Source: Flavobacteriales bacterium
GTDB taxonomy: Bacteria > Bacteroidota > Bacteroidia > Flavobacteriales > JADGDT01
NCBI GenBank assembly: GCA_023145275.1
Contig: JAGLEB010000067.1
Location: forward strand, 1 to 32,825
Reading direction: 5' to 3'
DNA: 32,825 nt
The translations under genes and the position numbers were made by a program. A model generated the notes under the pieces. The model ran no database searches and was not told where the DNA came from. It was given only the letters and a program-made list of their open reading frames with translations. Shown in pieces: positions 25,806-32,080 of the stretch. Position 1 is the first letter of the stretch. Every line of letters starts with the position of its first letter.

Positions 25806-26021
25806 ATGAGTGTAAAAATAGAAGATATGTTGTTAGTAGGGCTTCACCGTAGTGTGATTGAGCTTACTTCGGAATTATTAGAATTGGGATACTCGCTAAG
25901 CGATGCTGCGAGATTTGGATTGCATTTTATATACAATCAGAAAGAAAAACAACAATTGAGTACAGATCAGTTTGTAGATCTAGAATGTAGATATATGCAA
26001 AATATTGTTGCAATGTCTTAA
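25806..26021 (+). CDS. Small hypothetical protein, 71 residues
   Basis: Not recognised. The protein is acidic and predicted to be mostly helical (IEDMLLVGLHRSVIELTSELLELGYSLSDAARFGLHFIYN), with no signal peptide, membrane segment or metal motif. Its composition looks like a real cytoplasmic protein, not a chance frame: leucine-rich amphipathic helices and normal charge balance. It has an ATG start with a second in-frame option none nearby. It lies alone between a long non-coding region and the tRNA-Gln genes, and no clear promoter consensus is seen. It could be a small regulatory or structural protein. Confidence 0.55.
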   Translation: MSVKIEDMLLVGLHRSVIELTSELLELGYSLSDAARFGLHFIYNQKEKQQLSTDQFVDLECRYMQNIVAMS

Positions 26022-26189
26022 TTCTTATATCTCATAGGTACAAAATTACTGGACGTGTAGTTTTTAATGCGGATATTATTAATTAGGATTCTTTTTCAAC
26101 TTATTGTTGAGTTATGAAGGAGGAATTTGGGGAAGAATTCTAATGAGTAATGAATATATTAGCATTAAATTGTAGTCTAGGAAATAAAT

Positions 26190-26225
26190 AAAAAAAGCTT
26201 CAAGAGTTATCTTGAAGCTTTTTTT
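26190..26225. terminator. Perfect 15-bp bidirectional terminator after the tRNA-Gln genes
   Basis: Seven A plus GCTTCAAG (26190-26204) pair perfectly with CTTGAAGC plus seven T (26211-26225), with a 6-nt loop. T-tracts are available on both strands. On the minus strand the hairpin begins one base past the 3' end of the downstream tRNA, so it ends the tRNA transcript. On the plus strand it can stop transcription from the small gene at 25806. Confidence 0.9.
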
Positions 26226-26226
26226 G

Positions 26227-26297
26227 TTACCCCACAAGGATTCGAACCTTGACTAGCGGTACCAAAAACCGGTGTGCTACCATTACACAATGGGGCA
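26227..26297 (-). tRNA. tRNA-Gln: tRNA-Gln (anticodon TTG), copy 2 of transcript
   Basis: A full cloverleaf can be drawn on the minus strand: acceptor stem TGCCCCA with TGGGGTA, D-stem GTG/CAC, anticodon loop TTTTGGT with TTG at 34-36, and T-arm CAAGG-TTCGAAT-CCTTG. The U1-A72 pair is usual for tRNA-Gln. The first pair of the anticodon stem (27-43) is a C-C mismatch. The discriminator is A and CCA is not encoded. It is identical to the copy at 26329-26399. Confidence 0.95.
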
Positions 26298-26328
26298 ATT
26301 CCACTATTGTCACATTGAGAGAAGCTAG

Positions 26329-26399
26329 TTACCCCACAAGGATTCGAACCTTGACTAGCGGTACCAAAAACCGGTGTGCTACCATTACACAATGGGGCA
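26329..26399 (-). tRNA. tRNA-Gln: tRNA-Gln (anticodon TTG), copy 1 of transcript
   Basis: It is base-for-base identical to the second copy, 31 bp away, with the same cloverleaf, TTG anticodon, C27-C43 mismatch and lack of an encoded CCA. It comes first in the minus-strand transcript, 18 bp after a consensus -7 element. Confidence 0.95.
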
Positions 26400-26417
26400 T
26401 CTTCTCTAATGCGGGTG

Positions 26418-26448
26418 CAAAGATACTGAATTGAATTGTTTGTGCAAG
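26418..26448 (-). promoter_or_regulatory. Promoter of the tRNA-Gln pair
   Basis: On the minus strand CTTG (26445-26448), a 19-bp spacer and TATCTTTG (26418-26425) match the Bacteroidota -33/-7 pattern with one mismatch. Transcription would start a few bases before the first tRNA. Confidence 0.65.
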
Positions 26449-26594
26449 TAAAATGAGTCATTTTTTTATGAAAATCAATTTACTTCTTATAATGTTACCT
26501 TTTTAACACTAATTAATACTTAAAAAGCACATGGATTAATATCTTTTATTAAATTCGCAAATTGTACTAGAAACTGTGATAATTTAATAAAATA

Positions 26595-29500
26595 ATGGAG
26601 CAATTCAAAAAATGGAATAATATAATTGGTTGGATAGTATTTGCTATAGCTAGTTATACTTATTTGTCAACTATTGAACCAACTGCAAGCTTATGGGATT
26701 GTGGAGAGTATATTTCTACAGCTGTGAAGCTAGAGGTTGGACACCCACCAGGAGCACCACTTTTTCAAATGTTAGGAGCTGTAGTTGCTATTTTTGCTTT
26801 TGGAGATGTTAATGAGATTGCGAAAACAGTTAACGCTATGTCTGCAATCAGTACGGCTTTTGCAATATTGTTCTTGTTTTGGTCAATAACTCACATGGTG
26901 CGTAAAATTGCTACAAAAAATTCGGAGCTAGATACAAATAAGATTTTTGCAATACTTGGTAGTGGTATAGTAGGGGCTTTAGGCTTTACATTTACCGATA
27001 CTCTATGGTATTCGGCTGTTGAGGGCGAGGTTTATGCCATGGGAATGTTTTTGATTGCCCTAGTCTTTTGGTTAGGATTGAAATGGGAGGATGAAGCTGA
27101 TGATAGTAGATCATCTCGTTGGCTTGTTTTAATATCTTATATATATGGACTTGCAATTGGTGTTCACTTAATGGTAATCCTTACGATTCCTGCAATTGCT
27201 TTTATTGTATATTTTAAGAAGTACAAGAATATCAATATTAAGAAATTTATTATCGCCAATATTGTGATTATTGGGATTTTAGGTTTCGTTTTTAAAGGTG
27301 TTTTTCCTTATACAATGAAGTATTTCGGAGCAATGGAGCTATTCTTTGTTAATTCTGTAGGTATGCCTTTTCACGGTGGTACAATTATAGCTGGAATATT
27401 TTTGATTGGAGCTTTTGTAGCTGCGTTGTTATACACTCGTAGAAGGGAATGGGTTGTTGTTAACACTGTTATTCTTTCTGTATTGTTTATGCTAATCGGA
27501 TTTTCAAACTATTTGATGATTGCGATTAGAGCGAACACTAGTACGCCAATTAACGAGAACAATCCATCAACTGCTGTAACATTACTTGATTATTATAATC
27601 GTGTACAATATGGTGAATGGCCTGTGATATATGGTGCAATGTATACTGCATACGAAGGAGGCATTAAATTAAATGAGGCTAAACCTTACCTCGATGGAAC
27701 ACCTGTTTACGAAGAGGATGAAGCTTCTGGTAGGTATTTGATGGTTGATGATAAAAAAGGTACTATTGCAAATATTAATAAGAAACACATTGGCCTCTGG
27801 TCTAGGATGTACTCTCACGATGCAAACCACATCGCAATGTACAAGGCTATTGCAGGAAATCCCCCAATAGGTAAACGTCCTACATTTTTTCAGAATATGA
27901 AGTATTTCATGAATTATCAGGTGGGATACATGTATATGAGGTATTTTATGTGGAATTTCGCGGGTCGTCAAAATGACATTCAAGGAAAATTTGAGCCAAC
28001 TAAAGGAAATTGGATTAGTGGTATTAGCTTTATTGATCAAGCTAGATTGGGGCCACAAGACAATCTGCCGAAAGATTTGGCAAATAATAAAGGTAGAAAT
28101 ATGTATTTCTTTATCCCTTTAATAATCGGTTTAATAGGATTAATATTTCATTTCCAGAATCATCCTAAAGATGCATATTCATTATTCTTGCTTTTCTTGC
28201 TAACCGGAATAGCAATCCTTGTATATACTAGTCCGAAACCTTTTGAGCCTAGAGAACGAGATTATGCTATAGTCGGCTCCTTCTACGTATTCGCCATATG
28301 GATGGGTATTGGAGTGTGGGCTTTGTATGAGAAATTATCCGCTAAGATTAGCCCTAGGGTTACGGCTATTGGCCTGACTGTGGTACTTACTCTTCTTATT
28401 CCTGGGATTATGGCCAAGGAAAATTGGGACGATCACGATAGATCAGAAAGGACTCCAGCAAGAGATATTGCAAAAATGTATTTAGATTCGTGTGATAAGG
28501 ATGCTATTTTGTTTACTTATGGCGATAATGATACTTTTCCTCTTTGGTATGTGCAAGAAGTTGAAGGCTATAGAACTGATGTGAAAATTGTGAATCTTTC
28601 TCTATTGAATACCGATTGGTATATAGATCAAATGAAGATGAAAACATATGAGGCAGAAGCTATACCTTCGCAGTTAACGCACAACCTTTATAGACAAGGA
28701 ACACGTGACGTTGCGTACTTCTACGATAAATATGGTATAGCCGATAAGAGAATTACGGCTAAGCAATTCATAAATTGGATAGGTTCTGACGACGAAAAAA
28801 CAAAAGTTCAGTTTTCAGAAACGGCTAAAGAAATTATATATCCGACAAAATTACTAAGTATTCCGGTTAATAAAAAGGCGGTTTTAGAGAATGGTTTAGT
28901 TGCTGCTAAAGATTCTTCTTTAGTTCTCGATCACCTTGATTGGAATCTTGAAGGAAATGCTCTGGAGAAAAAAGACCTAATGATTATTGATATGATTGCG
29001 AATAATAATTGGAAACGTCCTATTTACTTCGCTGTAACAGCTGGTTATTCTTCAAAATCATTTTTGTATCTCGATAAATACTTCCAGTTAGAAGGTTTAG
29101 CATATAAAATTGTACCTATTAAAACTGATCGTGATGGACTTGATATGGGTAGAATTGACACAGATGTAATGTATAAGAAAGTTGTTTCGTGGAATTGGTC
29201 TAATTTCGGAAATCCAAATATTTACATGGATGAGACAAACCGAAGAACATCCTCATGGTCGGTTCGTAATAATGTAGCTCGTTTGGCAAATGCTCTTGTT
29301 GATGAAGGTCAAGACGATAAAGCTATTGAAGTTTTAGATATGTGTATGAATAATCTCCCAACTGCTACATATTATAAAAATCATTTTGTGCTAGGTATTA
29401 TCGACGGATATTACAGAGCTGGAGCACCGGAGAAAGGTAGAGCTCTATTGCTCGAATTTGCTGATGATAACTACGAAGAAGTGAAATACTATAGTAGGTT

Positions 29501-29654
29501 TAGTCATCAACAACAATTAGCTCTTCAGAATGATATTCAGATAAGGTTAAGCGAGTATCAGGCATTGTTGCAAACTGCATCGATGTACGATAAGGAGGAG
29601 TTTTCTAAGCTTGAGCCTAGGTTCAGAGAACTTATTGAGCTGTTTAAATTATAA
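26595..29654 (+). CDS. DUF2723 family integral membrane protein (GT117-like, predicted glycosyltransferase)
   Basis: A 1019-residue inner-membrane protein with about 12 hydrophobic segments in its first 600 residues and a large soluble C-terminus. The N-terminal block TASLWDCGEYISTAVKLEVG with HPPGAPLFQ (about 30-58) defines DUF2723. The acidic pair Asp35/Glu38 in the first periplasmic loop resembles the catalytic acidic residue of lipid-linked (GT-C fold) mannosyltransferases. As I recall, the human relative TMEM260 is an O-mannosyltransferase of family GT117, so a protein O-glycosylation role is plausible but not shown here. The C-terminal part (about 890-960) looks repeat-like, with TPR-type helices. 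Start ATG precedes MEQFKKWNNIIGW; a hairpin terminator follows. Confidence 0.88.
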   Translation: MEQFKKWNNIIGWIVFAIASYTYLSTIEPTASLWDCGEYISTAVKLEVGHPPGAPLFQMLGAVVAIFAFGDVNEIAKTVNAMSAISTAFAILFLFWSITHMVRKIATKNSELDTNKIFAILGSGIVGALGFTFTDTLWYSAVEGEVYAMGMFLIALVFWLGLKWEDEADDSRSSRWLVLISYIYGLAIGVHLMVILTIPAIAFIVYFKKYKNINIKKFIIANIVIIGILGFVFKGVFPYTMKYFGAMELFFVNSVGMPFHGGTIIAGIFLIGAFVAALLYTRRREWVVVNTVILSVLFMLIGFSNYLMIAIRANTSTPINENNPSTAVTLLDYYNRVQYGEWPVIYGAMYTAYEGGIKLNEAKPYLDGTPVYEEDEASGRYLMVDDKKGTIANINKKHIGLWSRMYSHDANHIAMYKAIAGNPPIGKRPTFFQNMKYFMNYQVGYMYMRYFMWNFAGRQNDIQGKFEPTKGNWISGISFIDQARLGPQDNLPKDLANNKGRNMYFFIPLIIGLIGLIFHFQNHPKDAYSLFLLFLLTGIAILVYTSPKPFEPRERDYAIVGSFYVFAIWMGIGVWALYEKLSAKISPRVTAIGLTVVLTLLIPGIMAKENWDDHDRSERTPARDIAKMYLDSCDKDAILFTYGDNDTFPLWYVQEVEGYRTDVKIVNLSLLNTDWYIDQMKMKTYEAEAIPSQLTHNLYRQGTRDVAYFYDKYGIADKRITAKQFINWIGSDDEKTKVQFSETAKEIIYPTKLLSIPVNKKAVLENGLVAAKDSSLVLDHLDWNLEGNALEKKDLMIIDMIANNNWKRPIYFAVTAGYSSKSFLYLDKYFQLEGLAYKIVPIKTDRDGLDMGRIDTDVMYKKVVSWNWSNFGNPNIYMDETNRRTSSWSVRNNVARLANALVDEGQDDKAIEVLDMCMNNLPTATYYKNHFVLGIIDGYYRAGAPEKGRALLLEFADDNYEEVKYYSRFSHQQQLALQNDIQIRLSEYQALLQTASMYDKEEFSKLEPRFRELIELFKL

Positions 29655-29659
29655 TTATG

Positions 29660-29707
29660 ATGCCGTTAGTTTTAGTTTTTTGAAGACTGAAATTAACGGC
29701 ATTTTTT
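29660..29707 (+). terminator. Rho-independent terminator after the DUF2723 gene
   Basis: ATGCCGTTAGTTTTAGT (29660-29676) pairs with ACTGAAATTAACGGCAT (29686-29702) through 17 positions, two of them G-U pairs, with a 9-nt loop and six T at the end. It separates the DUF2723 gene from the deacetylase gene, whose ATG lies 17 bp on. Confidence 0.85.
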
Positions 29708-29723
29708 CTGTTATTAATTCGAG

Positions 29724-30341
29724 ATGTCATTGTATTTAAAAAAGATACCTAAGATTCTTTATCTAACCTTCCCAAAGGCCTTGTGGAGTGTATCTACAAA
29801 TAAGAAGGTTCTTTATTTGAGTTTTGATGATGGTCCTAATGAAGGTGTGACAGATTTTGTACTAGAACAATTAGAGAAATATAATGCGAAAGCTACATTC
29901 TTCTGCCTTGGAGAGAATGTGAATAGAAATGAGAGTCTATTTTCCGAAATATCAAAACGAGGCCACTCAGTGGGGAATCATGGATATAGCCACTTAAATG
30001 GCTTTAGTACTGATAATAGTTGTTATTTTAGAGATGTAGAGAAAGCCGACAAACTAATTAAAACTGATTTGTTTAGACCCCCTTATGGCAAAATCAAGCC
30101 AAGTCAGTATAAATTGTTAAGTGAGAAATATAGAATAGTTTTCTGGAGTATAATGCCCGGAGATTTTGATGAAAGCTTAGATGGAAATCGATGTTACAAG
30201 AATGTAGTAGATAACGCAGAAAATGGCTCTATAATAGTTTTCCACGATAGCATAAAGGCTTTTCCACGATTGAAAATAGCACTCCCTAAAGTGTTAGAAT
30301 ATTATACGAAAAAGGGGTATGCCTTTGATAAAATACAATAA
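29724..30341 (+). CDS. Polysaccharide deacetylase (NodB homology) family protein
   Basis: A carbohydrate esterase family 4-like enzyme that would remove N- or O-acetyl groups from a glycan. All five NodB motifs are recognisable: SFDDGP (motif 1 with the catalytic/metal Asp pair), NHGYSH (motif 2, two metal His), RPPYGK (motif 3), the PGDFDE region (motif 4) and IIVFHDS (motif 5). Its 205 residues make it a compact single-domain form. The N-terminal segment (KILYLTFPKALWSV) is mildly hydrophobic but not a clear signal peptide. The substrate may be peptidoglycan or a surface polysaccharide. It starts only 17 bp after a terminator, so its promoter may lie within the DUF2723 end. Confidence 0.92.
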   Translation: MSLYLKKIPKILYLTFPKALWSVSTNKKVLYLSFDDGPNEGVTDFVLEQLEKYNAKATFFCLGENVNRNESLFSEISKRGHSVGNHGYSHLNGFSTDNSCYFRDVEKADKLIKTDLFRPPYGKIKPSQYKLLSEKYRIVFWSIMPGDFDESLDGNRCYKNVVDNAENGSIIVFHDSIKAFPRLKIALPKVLEYYTKKGYAFDKIQ

Positions 30342-30375
30342 TATCATCAACCAAGAATACGTATTAATTTAGATC

Positions 30376-30437
30376 AAAAAAATATTCTACTGAATTAGAC
30401 ATCTGGCTATCGGAAGACAGGTACCTAATTCAGTAGA
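30376..30437 (-). terminator. Terminator between deacetylase and haem lipoprotein genes
   Basis: TCTACTGAATTAG (30386-30398) and CTAATTCAGTAGA (30425-30437) form a perfect 13-bp stem, with CTG/CAG extending it inside the loop. On the minus strand a run of T (complement of 30376-30382) follows after a few bases. The two flanking genes converge here. Confidence 0.8.
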
Positions 30438-30451
30438 GTATATTATAAGCC

Positions 30452-31072
30452 TTACTCCTTGTCGAAATATCCTTTTGGGAAAGTAATGCTCCAAGCACCT
30501 CTTAAATCATTCTCTTTATATCCTATAGCTGCATCTTTTGGATAGTGCTTTAGTATCTCAGTCTTTAGATCAGGTGTTAGTGTTTCAGATGTGCCATGAC
30601 AAGTTAGACATAGGGATTTTAATTTTATAGGGGCTACAAAAACAACACTTCCATCGTCGTGTTTTAATACCTCTGGACTAATCTTTTTGCCTTCGCTAAT
30701 GCTTGACTCCCATTTGTTGAGTATTTGCTTTTCCTCCGTATTAGCAGAGTTCTTGTTATTTCTGATTTTTAAACTAGTTCTTTTTATTTTTACACCGTAA
30801 ACATCCGATAAAGAGTCTGACAAAATCATTGCTTTCGAACTGCAAACTTCTACTCCTGCAATAGGTCCACCTTTTTTCATAGCTGCCTTTAAATCACCGC
30901 TTAAAACCTTAAAACTACTCATGGCAATCTCTTTGCCTTTTTTTATAACAATAGCGTTGTCAATGCTGCTAAGTGTGTTTACTTCCGATTTTTTTGATTC
31001 TTTACTAGAATCGTTACAAGAAAATAAGAACAGGGAACTTGCAATAAACAAGATTGAGTATTTTGTATTCAT
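30452..31072 (-). CDS. DUF3365 (Tll0287-like) haem-c lipoprotein
   Basis: A membrane-anchored sensor- or redox-type protein. The signal peptide ends in the lipobox LFSC with Cys19, so it is a lipoprotein. The mature part fits the Tll0287-like/DUF3365 family, ending with one c-type haem motif CLTCH (155-159) followed by HYPKDAAIGYKENDLRGAWSITFP. The block RTSLKIRNNKNSAN (about 98-111) is also typical. Small gases or redox signals are the usual ligands discussed for this family; the role here is inferred. It is the last gene of the ArsR-led minus-strand cluster, 39 bp after the DUF6132 gene. Confidence 0.88.
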   Translation of the reverse strand: MNTKYSILFIASSLFLFSCNDSSKESKKSEVNTLSSIDNAIVIKKGKEIAMSSFKVLSGDLKAAMKKGGPIAGVEVCSSKAMILSDSLSDVYGVKIKRTSLKIRNNKNSANTEEKQILNKWESSISEGKKISPEVLKHDDGSVVFVAPIKLKSLCLTCHGTSETLTPDLKTEILKHYPKDAAIGYKENDLRGAWSITFPKGYFDKE

Positions 31073-31111
31073 GCTTAATGTATTAAAATGTTAGTTTATA
31101 TCTAATAATAA

Positions 31112-31309
31112 TTATCTTTCTTCATCATCTGGCTTAAGCTTATCCCAAACTAATGCACCAACAGCCATTCCGTATAAGGGGCTCAGGTATGGACTTGCCG
31201 AAATGTTACAAGCAGCTGAATCGCAACCATAGAGATGATAGTAGAGATATCCTCCAATAGCTCCCACTATAATTCCTGTTCTAATTCTACTCCATCTTTC
31301 TTTATCCAT
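31112..31309 (-). CDS. DUF6132 family small membrane protein
   Basis: A 65-residue protein of unknown function that resembles DUF6132. It has one or two hydrophobic segments (IIVGAIGGYLYYHL and YGMAVGALVW) joined by a Cys-containing loop GCDSAACNISASPYLSP, whose two cysteines are five residues apart. A charged C-terminus (DKLKPDDEER) ends it. In Bacteroidota such genes sit beside rhodanese and sulfur or thiol genes (from memory), and here it follows a rhodanese. The two cysteines could carry a redox or persulfide role; this is inference. Confidence 0.75.
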   Translation of the reverse strand: MDKERWSRIRTGIIVGAIGGYLYYHLYGCDSAACNISASPYLSPLYGMAVGALVWDKLKPDDEER

Positions 31310-31349
31310 AAGTAAATAAGGTAGGAAAGACTCTTATCCCAAATGCTTT

Positions 31350-31377
31350 ATGAAATGACGTTTATAAGTCATTTCAT
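31350..31377 (-). other. Perfect hairpin across the rhodanese stop codon
   Basis: ATGAAATGAC (31350-31359) and GTCATTTCAT (31368-31377) form a 10-bp stem with an 8-nt loop. The rhodanese TGA (complement of 31374-31376) lies inside it. No T-tract follows on the minus strand, so it may slow or cleave the transcript instead of ending it. Confidence 0.55.
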
Positions 31378-31688
31378 GATGTATTTGGTATTAACATTGC
31401 AGCCTTGCTCCGTGTTTTAAGTTTTTCTTCAATTTCGTCAATTGATCCTCCGTTGTATATTTTATTGATTCCTCTTTCCGAAAGTATCTCAGCAACCCAT
31501 CCACTCCTCATTCCTGATCTGCAAAAGACAATAATAGGTTTTGAAAAGTTTCTAAATTCATCAATTCGTTCAAAAGTTTTATGCATCGGAATGTTTAAGG
31601 AGTCTTTTATACGCCTTAGTTCAAATTCCTGATGAGTTCTTACATCTATTAATACAACACTTTTTAAATCAATCTCTGTTTTTTTCAT
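31374..31688 (-). CDS. Rhodanese-like sulfurtransferase domain protein
   Basis: A single-domain rhodanese of 104 residues that would transfer sulfane sulfur through a persulfide on its active-site Cys. The active loop is CRSGMRS (56-62) with nucleophile Cys56. VVLIDVRTHQEFELRRI (about 11-27) and IYNGGSIDEI complete the fold. No signal peptide is seen, so it is cytoplasmic. It begins one base after the ArsR stop and is surely co-transcribed with it. The substrate is unknown; cyanide, thiosulfate or persulfides are possible. Confidence 0.92.
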   Translation of the reverse strand: MKKTEIDLKSVVLIDVRTHQEFELRRIKDSLNIPMHKTFERIDEFRNFSKPIIVFCRSGMRSGWVAEILSERGINKIYNGGSIDEIEEKLKTRSKAAMLIPNTS

Positions 31689-31689
31689 T

Positions 31690-31995
31690 CTAGGAATCTA
31701 GCATACACTGTATCACACTGTGCACATTTTGCATTTTCAAAGAGTAGAACATCTTCTTACCTTCTCTGTGGCATTTTACAATATTCTTATTTTTTAAAAT
31801 TCCGAGATGATTTGAAGCAACAGCTTGTTCTATGTCTAGCGAGCTATGTATCTCAGTAACAGTCATTTCCTTGTCGTGATAAAGCATTTCAATCATTGCA
31901 ATCCTCGTTGGATGAGCCATGGCTTTGAGCATTTCAGCTCTTTCTTGAAGTTCTTCAGCATCAATCTTTAAGATTTTACTTATTTTTGTCTCCAT
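31690..31995 (-). CDS. ArsR/SmtB family transcriptional regulator
   Basis: A 101-residue winged-helix dimeric repressor. The core is typical: LKAMAHPTRIAMIEML (helix 2-3), MTVTEIHSSLDIEQAVASNHLGILKNKNIV (recognition helix) and REGKKMFYSL (wing). No CxC metal motif occurs in the recognition helix. Its only cysteines are Cys75 in the wing-side region and Cys97 in the last helix, so a thiol, persulfide or metal signal is conceivable. It is first in the cluster ArsR-rhodanese-DUF6132-DUF3365 and probably represses it. An AT-rich dyad near 32009-32028 is a possible operator. Confidence 0.92.
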   Translation of the reverse strand: METKISKILKIDAEELQERAEMLKAMAHPTRIAMIEMLYHDKEMTVTEIHSSLDIEQAVASNHLGILKNKNIVKCHREGKKMFYSLKMQNVHSVIQCMLDS

Positions 31996-32008
31996 AATAT
32001 GTAGTTAT

Positions 32009-32028
32009 ATATTTATATGCTAAAATAT
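32009..32028 (-). promoter_or_regulatory. Candidate ArsR operator
   Basis: ATATTT (32009-32014) and AAATAT (32023-32028) form a dyad with an 8-bp spacer, about 14 bp from the ArsR start. ArsR-family operators often have this size. The sequence is AT-rich, so it may be chance. Confidence 0.35.
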
Positions 32029-32033
32029 TACAT

Positions 32034-32054
32034 TCTATTTGGGCATCAAAATTA
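32034..32054. promoter_or_regulatory. Candidate divergent promoters for ArsR and HAD genes
   Basis: On the minus strand TAATTTTG (complement of 32047-32054) matches TAnnTTTG, about 50 bp from the ArsR start. On the plus strand TCTATTTG (32034-32041) is one mismatch away and lies 39 bp before the HAD start. The two -7 regions lie within 21 bp. Confidence 0.4.
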
Positions 32055-32080
32055 ATAGTAACAAAAATCACATAATTGAT

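Noticed and set aside
26110..26190. Tiny ORFs near a GGAGG-like sequence (9 and 10 codons)
   Set aside because: They are too short and lack supporting context; Bacteroidota also rely little on Shine-Dalgarno sites.
26207..26461. 84-residue ORF on the minus strand across the tRNA pair
   Set aside because: Its repeated LCNGSTPVFGTASQGSNPCGV units are translated tRNA-Gln sequence, a well-known false ORF.
27669..28058. 129-residue minus-strand ORF inside the DUF2723 gene
   Set aside because: It lies entirely opposite a strong coding frame and shows no recognisable domain.
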